Of a stretch of 25,935 nucleotides of DNA, positions 14,189-22,968 are shown in pieces. How positions within the stretch are numbered: position 1 is the stretch's first letter; each line of letters opens with the position of its first letter. The notes below the pieces were generated by a model. It was not told the DNA's origin and did no database searches. It worked only from the letters and a program-made list of their open reading frames with translations. Origin of the DNA: an uncultured Mycoplasmatota bacterium. Lineage in GTDB: Bacteria > Bacillota_I > Bacilli_A > RF39 > UBA660. Position numbers and translations under genes: made by a program. Location: NCBI GenBank assembly GCA_900552335.1, contig URZL01000011.1:1-25935 (forward strand). Direction: 5' to 3'.

Positions 14189-15907
14189 GTGGATACAGTA
14201 ATATTAATTATAGCTAGCTTTACAACTTTAGCCGCTATCTTAATCGTTATTGTTTTATTTCTTATTACCAAGAAAAAAAATAATGATTATAAAAAACAAC
14301 TAGAAAAATTGGAAGTAGAAAAAAATAAGTTAGATAGTGTACCAATTGTTCCAGAACTTACGAAAGTGGAATCTTATTTAAATAATGAAAAGTTGGAATC
14401 CATGTATAACAATTGGAAGGATCGACTAGATGTTATTCGTACCAATCAAATTCCAAAAATTACAGATATGTTATTAGAAGCGGATTATTCTTTATCACAA
14501 CAAGATTATAAAAGTACTATTTATAAAATTGCTAAACTAGAAATGGAAATTTACAAAGTAAGAACAAATTCTGATTTCCTATTGAAAGAAATTAAAGAAA
14601 TTACAAGTAGTGAAGAAAGAAGTAGAACATTAATTACAAAATTAAAATCTGAATATCGTACATTATATGAAAAGTTTACAAAAGAAAGAGAATCATATGG
14701 TGAAATAGCAGATGCTGTAGAAATGCAATTTGAAACGATAGCGAAAAGATTTGAAGACTTTGAAGCAGTTATGGATTCGAATGAATTTTTAGAAGTCAAT
14801 GGATTAATTAAAGCAATCGACGAAATGATTAAACATATGACAAATGTAATAGATGAATTACCAAGCATTATTTTGATGTGTACCAGTATTTTACCTAAGA
14901 AGATACAGGAAGTAGAACAAGAATATGATAGAATGGTGAAAGAAGGTTACCCACTTGATTATTTGAATGTTGAGTATAACATCGAAGAAGCTAATAAGAA
15001 AATAAATGATATATATGATAGAGCGAAAGTTTTAAATTTAGAAGATAGTTTATTCGAACTTAAAATTTTAACAGAATATTTTGATTCCGTATTTAACGAT
15101 TATGAAAAAGAAAAAGTAGATAAAAATGAATATGAAGAAATTGAAAATACATTTGTTAAAAAATTAAAAAAATTAAATAAATTGGTAAATGAAATTTTTA
15201 ATCAATTAGATGATATTCGTACCGCTTATAATTTGTCAGATAATAATATTACTATTTTGTATCAAATTAAAGAAGAAACTGAAAAACTAAATGAAGATTA
15301 TAAATCTTTAATAGACCATACTTCTAATAATACGTTTGCTTATTCTAAATTATCTAAAGAAATGGAGAATTTGAATTTAAGAGTAGCTAGTATAGAACAA
15401 AGTTTAGATTCTGTGTTAGATTCTCTTGGTAATATGCAAGATGACGAACTTAGGGCAAGACAACAATTGGAAGAAATTAAAACAATATTGAAAAAGTCTA
15501 AAAATAAAATTAAAGATTATAATTTGCCTGTAATACCTAGCAATTATTTTGTAGAATTAAATGAGGCTCAAGTGGCCATTCGTGAAATTATAAAAGAATT
15601 AGATAAAAAACCAATTACTATTGAAGTATTAAATACTAGGGTTGACACAGCAAGGGATTTGGTTTTAAAATTATATAAGACAACAAAGGAAATGACTAAA
15701 ACAGCAATGTTTGCTGAACTAGCAATTGTATATGGAAATCGTTATCGAAGTGAAGAAAATGAATTAGATAAGTATTTAACATATGCTGAAAAATTATTCT
15801 TCAAAGGTGAATATCAAAAATCACTTGAAATTAGTATTAACTCTTTAAATAGAGTTGAAAAAGGCATTTACGATAAGTTGTTGAATTTATATTCAAATGA
15901 AAAATAG
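14189..15907 (+). CDS. ezrA: Septation ring formation regulator EzrA
   Basis: EzrA is a membrane-anchored coiled-coil protein that binds FtsZ and restrains or guides Z-ring formation in Bacilli. GTG 14189 is preferred to GTG 14180 because GCGAGGTGG lies 5-6 nt before it and overlaps 14180; the protein has 572 residues, the usual family size. A single N-terminal membrane helix (residues about 3-26) is followed by a basic stop-transfer KKKNNDYKK and then continuous coiled coil in spectrin-like repeats. Family phrases include LEMEIYKVRTNSDFLLKEIKEI and the segment LPKKIQEVEQEYDRMVKEGYPL. The lipoprotein gene follows after 9 nt. Confidence 0.92.
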   Translation: MDTVILIIASFTTLAAILIVIVLFLITKKKNNDYKKQLEKLEVEKNKLDSVPIVPELTKVESYLNNEKLESMYNNWKDRLDVIRTNQIPKITDMLLEADYSLSQQDYKSTIYKIAKLEMEIYKVRTNSDFLLKEIKEITSSEERSRTLITKLKSEYRTLYEKFTKERESYGEIADAVEMQFETIAKRFEDFEAVMDSNEFLEVNGLIKAIDEMIKHMTNVIDELPSIILMCTSILPKKIQEVEQEYDRMVKEGYPLDYLNVEYNIEEANKKINDIYDRAKVLNLEDSLFELKILTEYFDSVFNDYEKEKVDKNEYEEIENTFVKKLKKLNKLVNEIFNQLDDIRTAYNLSDNNITILYQIKEETEKLNEDYKSLIDHTSNNTFAYSKLSKEMENLNLRVASIEQSLDSVLDSLGNMQDDELRARQQLEEIKTILKKSKNKIKDYNLPVIPSNYFVELNEAQVAIREIIKELDKKPITIEVLNTRVDTARDLVLKLYKTTKEMTKTAMFAELAIVYGNRYRSEENELDKYLTYAEKLFFKGEYQKSLEISINSLNRVEKGIYDKLLNLYSNEK

Positions 15908-15916
15908 GAGGAAATT

Positions 15917-16255
15917 ATGAAAAAATTAGGTTTATGTTTATTTGGAATTATGTTAGTTACTGGATGTGGAGCAAAAAAGGATTCTTTTTACAGTACATGG
16001 GCAACTAGTTATGAAATGACAGGATTTGGAACTATTACAGAACAATATGAATTCAAAGAAGATGGAACTTGCATTAGAACTTTGAAAACTAGCAGCGATA
16101 TTGTAGAAAATTGTACTTATGAATGGAATGAAGATAAAACAAAAATTCGTATTGTATGGGATAGCAAATTAGATAAAGATGCTTTCTATAACTATTCTAA
16201 AACTAGTGATAATGAAATTGTAATAGGCGCTAGAACATTTACAAAACAATCATAA
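15917..16255 (+). CDS. Small lipoprotein of unknown function
   Basis: The 112-residue protein has a lipoprotein signal: basic start, hydrophobic core and lipobox VTGC with Cys17. The mature part is strand-rich with alternating polar and aromatic residues (FGTITEQYEFKEDGTC, YEWNEDKTKIRIVW), like small calycin or lipocalin-like extracellular domains. It has two further Cys that could pair. I do not recognise a family. AGGAGG precedes the ATG and it is probably co-transcribed with ezrA. Confidence 0.8.
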   Translation: MKKLGLCLFGIMLVTGCGAKKDSFYSTWATSYEMTGFGTITEQYEFKEDGTCIRTLKTSSDIVENCTYEWNEDKTKIRIVWDSKLDKDAFYNYSKTSDNEIVIGARTFTKQS

Positions 16256-16282
16256 TATAGTTTGTAGATGACAAATTTTAGT

Positions 16283-16333
16283 GTTTGCTATATGCAAACG
16301 GGGGGGGGGTATTTTAAATACCTCTTCTTTTTT
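16283..16333 (+). terminator. Hairpins and terminator flanking a G10 tract
   Basis: GTTTGC/GCAAAC (16283-16299, 5-nt loop) is followed at once by ten G (16300-16309). GGTATTT and AAATACC then form a stem ending at about 16322, followed by TCTTCTTTTTT. Extra G of the tract can lengthen the terminator stem by pairing with the CTC that follows. It would end the ezrA-lipoprotein transcript. Confidence 0.6.
16300..16309 (+). repeat. G10 homopolymer upstream of the pilin-like gene
   Basis: Ten consecutive G in very AT-rich DNA, 53 nt before the pilin-like start. It is the only long G or C run in the window. Such tracts change length by slipped-strand mispairing and are classic phase-variation sites for surface structures. 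It could also be a sequencing-sensitive site. Confidence 0.85.
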
Positions 16334-16361
16334 GTTGCTATAAAAAGGAAGGATGAAGAAC

Positions 16362-17345
16362 ATGAAAAAAGGATTTACATTAATAGAATTATTAGCTGTA
16401 ATAGTAATATTATCCGTGATTACATTAATAACAGTACCAATGATAACAAATGTAATAGAAGAAAGTAAAAAGAAAGCGCTAGCGTCTAGTATACAAGGAC
16501 TAGTAGAATCGGCCAATTTGTATGCGATAGAAAATGATGGAGTCTATGAATTCTTGTTTGATAAGGAACATCAAGGAAGTACAAAAAAAGGAGAAAGTCT
16601 AGATTATAGAGGAACCATAGATGGAGAAGGAAAACTCTATTTAGACAAAGAAGGAAATACAAGCATATGTATTTCAAATGACAAATATTATGCATATAAA
16701 AACTATAATAGTGGAATTATCGTAGGAGATAAAAAAACTGGAAATTGTATCATAGGATTTGATGCTTTAACAAATAAATATGTAGCAATGTTAGATAATG
16801 GAACAGGAAATGTTAGTAATGTGTATTCCAAAGATGAAGTAAATAACTTAGTAGACAGTCTAGATACCAAAATAACAAACAATACAAATGAAATAACAGG
16901 TATCAAAAGTAATATAGAAGAATTACAAAGTAATTTAAATAACTATGCTTTGCAAAGCGAATTGGATAAAACAAATACCAATGTAGAAAATCTATCTAGT
17001 TTATTAAATACTCATATGCAAGATGGAATAAAAACAGAAAGAAAAGCTATGAGTGTCACTTCAACAGGTTCTAATCAATTAGTGTATACTTATGCAGTTC
17101 CAAAGTGTAAATGGTATATTTTACAGCTAACTGGTGTTTTTGCAAACTCCAAAGTTAATTCTGTAACAATCAATGTACCAAGCCAATATAGAACCGCACA
17201 CTTTAATAATTCAGGAAGTTTGGTCAGCCATCCTTCTGTAACATTAATGGGATTATCAGGTGGAGTCGAAGCAAAATTTTTCGTGACATGGGCAACAGCT
17301 AATAAATTAAATGATGTTTATATTGATATTATCTATGTTGTATAA
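16362..17345 (+). CDS. Type IV prepilin-like protein with coiled coil and fibre-like C-terminus
   Basis: ATG 16362 is chosen because AAGGAAGGA lies about 7 nt upstream and places the class III signal at residue 4 (MKKG, cut before FTLIELLAVIVILSV, with Glu5 of the mature form); it has 327 residues. After the hydrophobic helix comes a pilin-like domain to about residue 155 containing two Cys. Then comes a predicted coiled coil at about 156-220 rich in Asn, Ser and Leu (DEVNNLVDSLDTKITNN, NYALQSELDKTNTNVENLSS). The last 100 residues are strand-rich and Ser/Thr/Val-rich, ending YIDIIYVV. The coiled coil plus strand-rich end resembles tail-fibre or adhesin stalks more than an ordinary pilin. No pilus assembly genes are in the window. 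It ends at a strong terminator. Confidence 0.85.
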   Translation: MKKGFTLIELLAVIVILSVITLITVPMITNVIEESKKKALASSIQGLVESANLYAIENDGVYEFLFDKEHQGSTKKGESLDYRGTIDGEGKLYLDKEGNTSICISNDKYYAYKNYNSGIIVGDKKTGNCIIGFDALTNKYVAMLDNGTGNVSNVYSKDEVNNLVDSLDTKITNNTNEITGIKSNIEELQSNLNNYALQSELDKTNTNVENLSSLLNTHMQDGIKTERKAMSVTSTGSNQLVYTYAVPKCKWYILQLTGVFANSKVNSVTINVPSQYRTAHFNNSGSLVSHPSVTLMGLSGGVEAKFFVTWATANKLNDVYIDIIYVV

Positions 17346-17378
17346 AAAAATAAAGTGTTTCGAACTTTATTTTTTTTC
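17345..17378. terminator. Bidirectional terminator between pilin-like gene and clpP
   Basis: AATAAAGT (17349-17356) and ACTTTATT (17364-17371) form a perfect 8-bp stem, extended by A and T runs on either side. It can stop both converging genes. It overlaps the last codons of clpP. Confidence 0.85.
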
Positions 17379-17945
17379 TAAAATTTTATCAACAATTCCA
17401 TAATCTAATGCTTCTTTTGAACTCAAATAATAATCCCTTTCGGTATCTTGTTCTACTTGATTTAAAGGTTTCCCTGTATTTTTTGATAAAATGATATTTA
17501 ATTTTTCTTTTAATTTCAAAATTCTTTCAGCTGCAATTTTGATTTCTGTTGCCTGTCCTTGTACACCACCAAGTGGTTGATGAATCATAATTTCACTATT
17601 TTCTAAGGCATATCTTTTTCCTTTTTTTCCACTTGATAACAAAAAGGCTCCCATACTAGCTGCCATGCCAACACAAATGGTAGAAACATCTGATTCTATG
17701 AAATTCATAGTGTCATAAATCGCCATCCCTGCTGTAACAGAACCTCCTGGTGAATTAATATAAATATTAATATCATTATGATTAATAGAATCTAAATATA
17801 GTAATTCAGCTACTACCGTGTTTGATGAAGCATCATCAATTTCACCACTAATAATAATAATACGATCTTTTAATAGTCTTGAATAAATGTCATAAACCCT
17901 TTCTCCATGACTATTTTTTTCAATAACAGTTGGTACTAAATTCAC
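17367..17945 (-). CDS. clpP: ATP-dependent Clp protease proteolytic subunit
   Basis: ClpP forms the two-ring serine peptidase chamber that works with ClpX or ClpC for protein turnover. The 192-residue protein has the catalytic triad Ser97 (GMAASMGAF), His122 (IMIHQPLGG) and Asp171 (DTERDYYLS). The substrate-side [11 protein letters not shown] motif is intact. AGGAGAG precedes the ATG. I see no CtsR-type direct repeat upstream and no clear -35/-10 pair. Confidence 0.97.
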   Translation of the reverse strand: MNLVPTVIEKNSHGERVYDIYSRLLKDRIIIISGEIDDASSNTVVAELLYLDSINHNDINIYINSPGGSVTAGMAIYDTMNFIESDVSTICVGMAASMGAFLLSSGKKGKRYALENSEIMIHQPLGGVQGQATEIKIAAERILKLKEKLNIILSKNTGKPLNQVEQDTERDYYLSSKEALDYGIVDKILEKK

Positions 17946-18004
17946 ATAATCACTCTCCTAATATTATGTTAGTAAAAAAAGTCAGTAAATATTCAATAAA
18001 TCAT

Positions 18005-18033
18005 GTGACAAAATATGTATTTTTTGATAAAAT
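18005..18033 (+). promoter_or_regulatory. Promoter of the uridine-kinase-like gene
   Basis: GTGACA (18005-18010) and TAAAAT (18028-18033) are 17 nt apart and each matches consensus at 5 of 6. The -10 is extended (TGATAAAAT). The start codon lies 22 nt downstream. Confidence 0.6.
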
Positions 18034-18055
18034 GTTATTAGAATAGAGGGATAAA

Positions 18056-19717
18056 ATGGCTAGAATGATTAAAGTAAATTATAAAAATATAGAGACAAAG
18101 GAATTTGAGGCAGGAATTACATTAAAAGAAATTAGTAAATCCTTTCAACAATATTTTAATTATCCAATTCTAATAGGAAAAGTAGATAACAATATTGAAG
18201 AATTAACAGAAGTAATCAATAGAAGTTGTAACGTTGAGTTTTTTGATAGAAGTACTGGACTTGGAAATGGTATTTATGGAAGAACTTTACAATTTATGAT
18301 TATTGTAGCAATCAAACGATTATATGGAAAAGAAACAGAAATTGTGATTGATCATTCAATTGATAAAGGCTTTTACTGTATAGTAGAAGGTGCTGAAATA
18401 GATAAACCATCTATGAAAGAAATAGGGGAAGAATTAAAAAAATTATGTAAAGAAAATTTAATCATCAATAAAGTAAGTGTAGCTCGTTTTGATGCAATTA
18501 AATATTTTAAAAAGAACAAGCAAATGGATAAAGTAAAAGTATTAAAATATATTAGTAATACATATGTTAATTTATATCGAATTGATGATATTTATGATTA
18601 TTTTTATGGTGAATTAGCTTATTCTACAAAAGATATTGATGATTTCTTATTAACTTATATTAAAGATAATGGCTTTGTTGTAAGTTATCCAGATACCTAT
18701 AACCCAGAATGTACTTTAGATTATGTTCATCATGAAATGTTATTTAATACATTCCAGGAATACACTGCTTGGGGAAATGAAATTGGTATTAGCCATGCAG
18801 CAGAATTAAATGAAGTGGTTTCTCGTGGTGAATATGGTAAACTAATTCGTGTGTCAGAAGCTTATTTTAATAATCAACTATCCAGAGTAGCTGAAGAAAT
18901 TTATAACAATCGTAAACAAATTAAACTTGTTTTAATAGCAGGACCTTCCTCATCTGGAAAAACAACTACTAGCAAAAAACTAGAAATTTATTTACAAAGC
19001 AAGGGTATTAAGACTTATCCAATATCAATTGATGATTATTTTTATGATCGTGATAAAACACCTGTTTTGGAAAATGGTGAATTAGATACAGAAAGTTTAA
19101 ATGCAGTCGATGTAACCCTATTTAACAAGCATTTGACAAAATTATTAGATGGGGAAAGAGTAGAACTTCCAGAATATAATTTTGTTCTTGGAAAAAGAGA
19201 ATACAAGGGGAAAAATTTACAATTAGGCGAAAATGATATGATTATTATCGAGGGATTGCATGGATTAAATGAAGATTTGACTAGTTCTATTGAAAGAAAC
19301 AAAAAATACAAAATCTACATAAGTCCATTGACTCAACTAAATATTGATAAACATAATCGTATTCATACAAGTGACACAAGAAAACTAAGAAGAATTATTC
19401 GTGATAATAAATATCGTTCTTATTCAGCAAGTGATACTTTAAATATGTGGAAGAAAATAAGAGAAGGGGAAGAAAAATATGTTTTCCCATATCAAGATGA
19501 TGTAGATAAAATTGTAAATTCTGCTTTAATTTATGAATTAGGAATTTTAAAAACTTATGCGGAGCCTTTATTATTTTCTGTAGCAGAAGATGATCCAATG
19601 TATAGTGAGGCTTTAAGATTAATTAATTTTTTAAGAAATTTTTTACCAATTCCTAGTGAAGAAATTCCAAATGATTCTGTGTTAAGAGAGTTTATAGGTG
19701 GAAGTTGTTTTAAATAA
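18056..19717 (+). CDS. Uridine kinase-like nucleoside kinase with TGS/ThrRS-like N-terminus
   Basis: The 553-residue protein has two parts. The N-terminal half resembles the TGS and second additional domains of threonyl-tRNA synthetase (a ubiquitin-like strand pattern, then HSIDKGFYC and later [12 protein letters not shown]). The C-terminal half is a uridine kinase/PRK-type P-loop domain with Walker [10 protein letters not shown] at 296-304, then [25 protein letters not shown] and [10 protein letters not shown]. It presumably phosphorylates a nucleoside; the substrate is not certain and the TGS-like part has no proven role in this family. It ends 49 nt before gapA. Confidence 0.88.
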   Translation: MARMIKVNYKNIETKEFEAGITLKEISKSFQQYFNYPILIGKVDNNIEELTEVINRSCNVEFFDRSTGLGNGIYGRTLQFMIIVAIKRLYGKETEIVIDHSIDKGFYCIVEGAEIDKPSMKEIGEELKKLCKENLIINKVSVARFDAIKYFKKNKQMDKVKVLKYISNTYVNLYRIDDIYDYFYGELAYSTKDIDDFLLTYIKDNGFVVSYPDTYNPECTLDYVHHEMLFNTFQEYTAWGNEIGISHAAELNEVVSRGEYGKLIRVSEAYFNNQLSRVAEEIYNNRKQIKLVLIAGPSSSGKTTTSKKLEIYLQSKGIKTYPISIDDYFYDRDKTPVLENGELDTESLNAVDVTLFNKHLTKLLDGERVELPEYNFVLGKREYKGKNLQLGENDMIIIEGLHGLNEDLTSSIERNKKYKIYISPLTQLNIDKHNRIHTSDTRKLRRIIRDNKYRSYSASDTLNMWKKIREGEEKYVFPYQDDVDKIVNSALIYELGILKTYAEPLLFSVAEDDPMYSEALRLINFLRNFLPIPSEEIPNDSVLREFIGGSCFK

Positions 19718-19766
19718 GTATAATGTTAAAACAATCAAACAAAATAAAATTAGAAAAGAGGATGTT

Positions 19767-20771
19767 ATGATAAAAGTAGCAATCAATGGTTTTGGAAGAA
19801 TAGGAAGATTAGTATTTAGAATTATGGAAGAAGATCCTAATTTTGAGGTAGTTGCCATTAATGATTTAACAGATGCTTCACAATTAGCGTATCTTTTAAA
19901 ATATGATACATCTCATAGAACATATAGAGTAGATGAAATCTCTAGTGAAGGAAATGAATTAATTGTTGGTTCTAGAAGAATTAAAGTATTTGCTGAACTA
20001 GATCCTAAAAATTTACCTTGGGGTGAATTACAAATTGATGAAGTATTTGAATGTACAGGTAAATTTACAAGCAAAGAAAACGCTTATGCACATATTGAAG
20101 CAGGAGCAAAAAAGGTTATTATTTCAGCACCAGCTAAGGGAGATTTAAAAACAATTGTTTATAATGTAAATGAGAAAACATTGGATGGTAGTGAAGAAAT
20201 AATTAGTGCAGCTAGTTGTACAACAAATTGTTTGGCCCCAGTTTTAAAGGTTTTAAATGATAATTTTGGAATTGAAAAAGGATATATGACAACTGTTCAT
20301 GCCTACACAAATGATCAGGCAACACTAGATGTAGCACATAAAAAAGGAGCATTATCACGACGTGGAAGAGCAGCAGCGGCAAATATTGTTCCTTCTTCTA
20401 CAGGAGCAGCTACTGCAATTGGAAAAGTTATTCCAGAATTAGACCATAAGTTAAGTGGTAGTGCCTTAAGAGTTCCTACTACAACGGGATCTGTTATTGA
20501 TTTAACTTTAGAATTAAAAAGAAATGTTACAGTAGAAGAAATTAATGAAGCTTTCCAGAAAAACGTAAATGAAACATTAGGTTATACAGATGATCCAATT
20601 GTTTCCAGTGATATTATTGGTTCTACTTTAGGAGCTTTAGTAGATTCTTTGCTTACAGAAGTACTTGAAGTAGATGGAAAGCAATTAGTTAAAGTGGTTG
20701 CATGGTATGATAATGAAATGAGTTATTCTGCCCAAATGGTTAGAACTGCTAAATATTTAATGAATAAATAG
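19767..20771 (+). CDS. gap: Glyceraldehyde-3-phosphate dehydrogenase
   Basis: This glycolytic enzyme oxidises glyceraldehyde-3-phosphate with NAD and phosphate. ATG 19767 follows AAAGAGGATG and begins [19 protein letters not shown]; an earlier in-frame start overlaps the previous gene and is rejected. At 334 residues it has the usual length. The NAD fold carries the GxGRIGR motif, the catalytic Cys is Cys151 in [10 protein letters not shown], and the C-terminal region has [25 protein letters not shown] and WYDNEMSYS. No central glycolytic regulator or other glycolysis gene is adjacent. A strong terminator follows. Confidence 0.97.
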   Translation: MIKVAINGFGRIGRLVFRIMEEDPNFEVVAINDLTDASQLAYLLKYDTSHRTYRVDEISSEGNELIVGSRRIKVFAELDPKNLPWGELQIDEVFECTGKFTSKENAYAHIEAGAKKVIISAPAKGDLKTIVYNVNEKTLDGSEEIISAASCTTNCLAPVLKVLNDNFGIEKGYMTTVHAYTNDQATLDVAHKKGALSRRGRAAAANIVPSSTGAATAIGKVIPELDHKLSGSALRVPTTTGSVIDLTLELKRNVTVEEINEAFQKNVNETLGYTDDPIVSSDIIGSTLGALVDSLLTEVLEVDGKQLVKVVAWYDNEMSYSAQMVRTAKYLMNK

Positions 20772-20783
20772 TGAAAGAGATAT

Positions 20784-20810
20784 AAGTACTTGAAAAAGTA
20801 CTTTTTTTCT
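20784..20810 (+). terminator. Terminator of gap
   Basis: AAGTACTT (20784-20791) and AAGTACTT (20796-20803) are self-complementary and form an 8-bp stem with a GAAA tetraloop, followed by a T-run. Confidence 0.88.
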
Positions 20811-20834
20811 TCGCTTAAAATGAAAAAAAATTGT

Positions 20835-20888
20835 ATGAAAAACAAGAGGCTGACATTAATTGAATTATTAGTTGCCATTTATAAATAG
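20835..20888 (+). pseudogene. Prepilin N-terminus remnant
   Basis: Seventeen codons from ATG to TAG read MKNKRLTLIELLVAIYK. This is the prepilin peptidase and methylation motif (K-x-x-TLIELLVAI) cut off after the first helix turns; the usual Gly before Phe is replaced by Arg-Leu. No pilin body follows in any frame to 20960. It is most likely the scar of a deleted pilin-type gene. Confidence 0.6.
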
Positions 20889-20966
20889 TAAACAATGAAT
20901 TGATTGTATTAGTTTTATTTTAAATGATGTAATAAATTTTTACTTTTTCAGAAATTTAGAAATAGC

Positions 20967-20995
20967 TTGCCCTTTAGATGTTTTTCTGTTACAAT
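20967..20995 (+). promoter_or_regulatory. Promoter of the HExxH lipoprotein gene
   Basis: TTGCCC (20967-20972) and TACAAT (20990-20995) are separated by 17 nt. The start at 21023 lies 27 nt downstream. An in-frame ATG at 20978 falls inside the promoter and cannot be used by this transcript. Confidence 0.65.
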
Positions 20996-21022
20996 AAAAC
21001 TCCCAGAAAAGAGAGAAAAACT

Positions 21023-22879
21023 ATGAAAAACACTGTGAAATATGCAATCAAACGATTAAAAATATTTGGAATAGCATTTACTATTTCTACTAATAGTATT
21101 GTTTTATTAAATGGTTGCTCTAATGATTATTATATTGAAAATTCTGATGATAGTGGGGAACCATTGGATATAACTACGGATGATTACAATATAGTTACGG
21201 AAGAAGAAACTACTATTGCTAATAATGATTATCAAACTGAAGATCAAGAAGAAGAGTTGGTGGATGAAAAGCCATTAAATATTTATTTTGAAAAATATGA
21301 AGAAGCAAATCAAAATTATGATGAGATAATAGATGATATTATTTTAACATTGGATGAAAAAGGAATAGTGTTAGATGAATCACAAGAAAATTTGGTTGAT
21401 GATTTGACTTATAATTTGGAAAATAGTGATTATTCAAACAATGAATTTGAGGATTCCATAATTTCATCACTTAATGTTGAAAAGTATTTTGATGAAGCAT
21501 TTACTTCAGAAGTTGCTACTGTTAAAGTAAAAGAACACGCCGATTCTAATCTGTATAATTCTTTGGAAGATGATATTTATTGGGATAAACTTTTTGATGT
21601 TGTTAAAGAAAATAATGCAAAATTTTTACAAGATGAAATTGATGAATATGATGAATTATTTGATTATCAAGCATTAAATGATGAGGATATCGTAATAGTA
21701 ATTGACTCTTTCCATAAATTTATTGATCAGATTAAACTTGATTACCCAGAATTTGATATGGAAACATTTGCGTGTCATTTATCAGATTTAAAGCTATGTT
21801 ATGATAATGGTGTAGATGGGAGCATCATGCATACGAACAGTGATGGATTAATTTCTATTCGTAAACAGTATGATGATTATTTTATTGATCTTTCAAAAAT
21901 TAAAGATTTGTATTATCATGAATTTAAGCACTTTATTTCTGGACATTGCGATGATGAACATAAAATTGGAGCTATGATTGTTGACACAGGGCTCTATATA
22001 TCCTTTAGTCCTTCTTATGAATATTCTAATGCTTTCAGTTGGAATTTTTTATCAGAGGCTACAGCTAAGCAGTTAGAAAATGATATATCTGAAAATCCAT
22101 TGCCAACTTATGTAGGGCAATGTTATCTTTTAGATACAATAGAAATGGTAAATAATTTTGCTGGAGTAGAACAAGGCTCTATTTTAGAGGAAGCAATTTA
22201 TCACAATCCAATTTCTCTAATACAGCAATTTACTATACCAGAAAATAATACAAGTGAATCTAAAAAGTGGTTACTTGAAAATCTAAAAATGATATCATGC
22301 TATGATTTATTAAATAATTATATGAAGTTATGGTCATACGAAATGTGTCTTGAAAATAAAGGTATATTAGATGTACCATCTTATGAACAAGAAATTGGTG
22401 AGGTGTTGGATGAATCTAACCAAAAAATGATTTATACATTAGAAGAATATGCTAATCTTCAGTTGTTACGCCTAGGGATTGTTAACCTTTCTATTATGAA
22501 CCAAATTCGTGAAGAAGGAATAACACTTGATGACCAAATTTATTTATTAAAATTATTGGAATATCGAATTAATGAACAAAATAGAGATGACAGCAAACAC
22601 TTTAATCTTGAAATCGGGAATACACCATATTATTATGAAAACTATGAGTCTTTGTTAACTTCTTATTTTTATTATCTACATTGTGAATATGGCATTGATA
22701 ATATTGGTGAAAGATACCAGGAAATCGACTTAAACTCTTATGTTTTGTCTGATGCCTTTTCCGACTTAGAAAGAGAAAAATATTCTGCTTTATATCAAAA
22801 TTTAGACATAAATTACAATGATACTAGTGTGTTGTCTGAAATAAAAGAAAGCTATTGTAAAAAAATTGGAGTTAATTAA
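21023..22879 (+). CDS. Putative HExxH zinc-metallopeptidase lipoprotein
   Basis: ATG 21023 has a weak GAGAG-type ribosome site and gives 618 residues. The N-terminus is a lipoprotein signal with lipobox LNGC and Cys32. The mature start is a long acidic, Asp/Glu/Thr-rich linker (about 35-95) that would hold the domain away from the membrane. At 299-303 is HEFKH in YYHEFKHFISGHC, and Glu345 in FLSEATAKQL lies where a gluzincin third zinc ligand would be. The rest is helical and acidic. I do not recognise a named family; peptidase activity is inferred from the motif pair. It is monocistronic, between a gene remnant and parC. Confidence 0.72.
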   Translation: MKNTVKYAIKRLKIFGIAFTISTNSIVLLNGCSNDYYIENSDDSGEPLDITTDDYNIVTEEETTIANNDYQTEDQEEELVDEKPLNIYFEKYEEANQNYDEIIDDIILTLDEKGIVLDESQENLVDDLTYNLENSDYSNNEFEDSIISSLNVEKYFDEAFTSEVATVKVKEHADSNLYNSLEDDIYWDKLFDVVKENNAKFLQDEIDEYDELFDYQALNDEDIVIVIDSFHKFIDQIKLDYPEFDMETFACHLSDLKLCYDNGVDGSIMHTNSDGLISIRKQYDDYFIDLSKIKDLYYHEFKHFISGHCDDEHKIGAMIVDTGLYISFSPSYEYSNAFSWNFLSEATAKQLENDISENPLPTYVGQCYLLDTIEMVNNFAGVEQGSILEEAIYHNPISLIQQFTIPENNTSESKKWLLENLKMISCYDLLNNYMKLWSYEMCLENKGILDVPSYEQEIGEVLDESNQKMIYTLEEYANLQLLRLGIVNLSIMNQIREEGITLDDQIYLLKLLEYRINEQNRDDSKHFNLEIGNTPYYYENYESLLTSYFYYLHCEYGIDNIGERYQEIDLNSYVLSDAFSDLEREKYSALYQNLDINYNDTSVLSEIKESYCKKIGVN

Positions 22880-22916
22880 TTTTCCTTTTTTTCTTTAAAT
22901 ATAAGGAAAAAACAAT

Positions 22917-22943
22917 AAAACCTTTTACAGAAAGGTTTTTTTT
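22917..22943 (+). terminator. Terminator after the lipoprotein gene
   Basis: AAAACCTTT (22917-22925) and AAAGGTTTT (22931-22939) form a 9-bp stem with loop TACAG, followed by more T. A second stem, TTTTCCTT with AAGGAAAA, lies just upstream at about 22880-22910. Confidence 0.8.
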
Positions 22944-22953
22944 ATGGTATAAT
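22924..22953 (+). promoter_or_regulatory. Promoter of parC, overlapping the terminator
   Basis: TTTACA (22924-22929) and a perfect TATAAT (22948-22953) are separated by 18 nt. The -35 lies in the loop and left arm of the preceding terminator hairpin. ParC starts about 16 nt after the -10. Confidence 0.65.
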
Positions 22954-22968
22954 GAACATGGTGATGGT

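Noticed and set aside
16362..17345. Pilin-like gene as a second DGR target
   Set aside because: Its 3' end has no similarity to the TR and no FRVVLAY-type ending; no second VR was seen anywhere in the window.
19698..19766. Upstream extension of gap overlapping the kinase gene
   Set aside because: It would add non-conserved residues before the standard [14 protein letters not shown] start, which has its own ribosome site.
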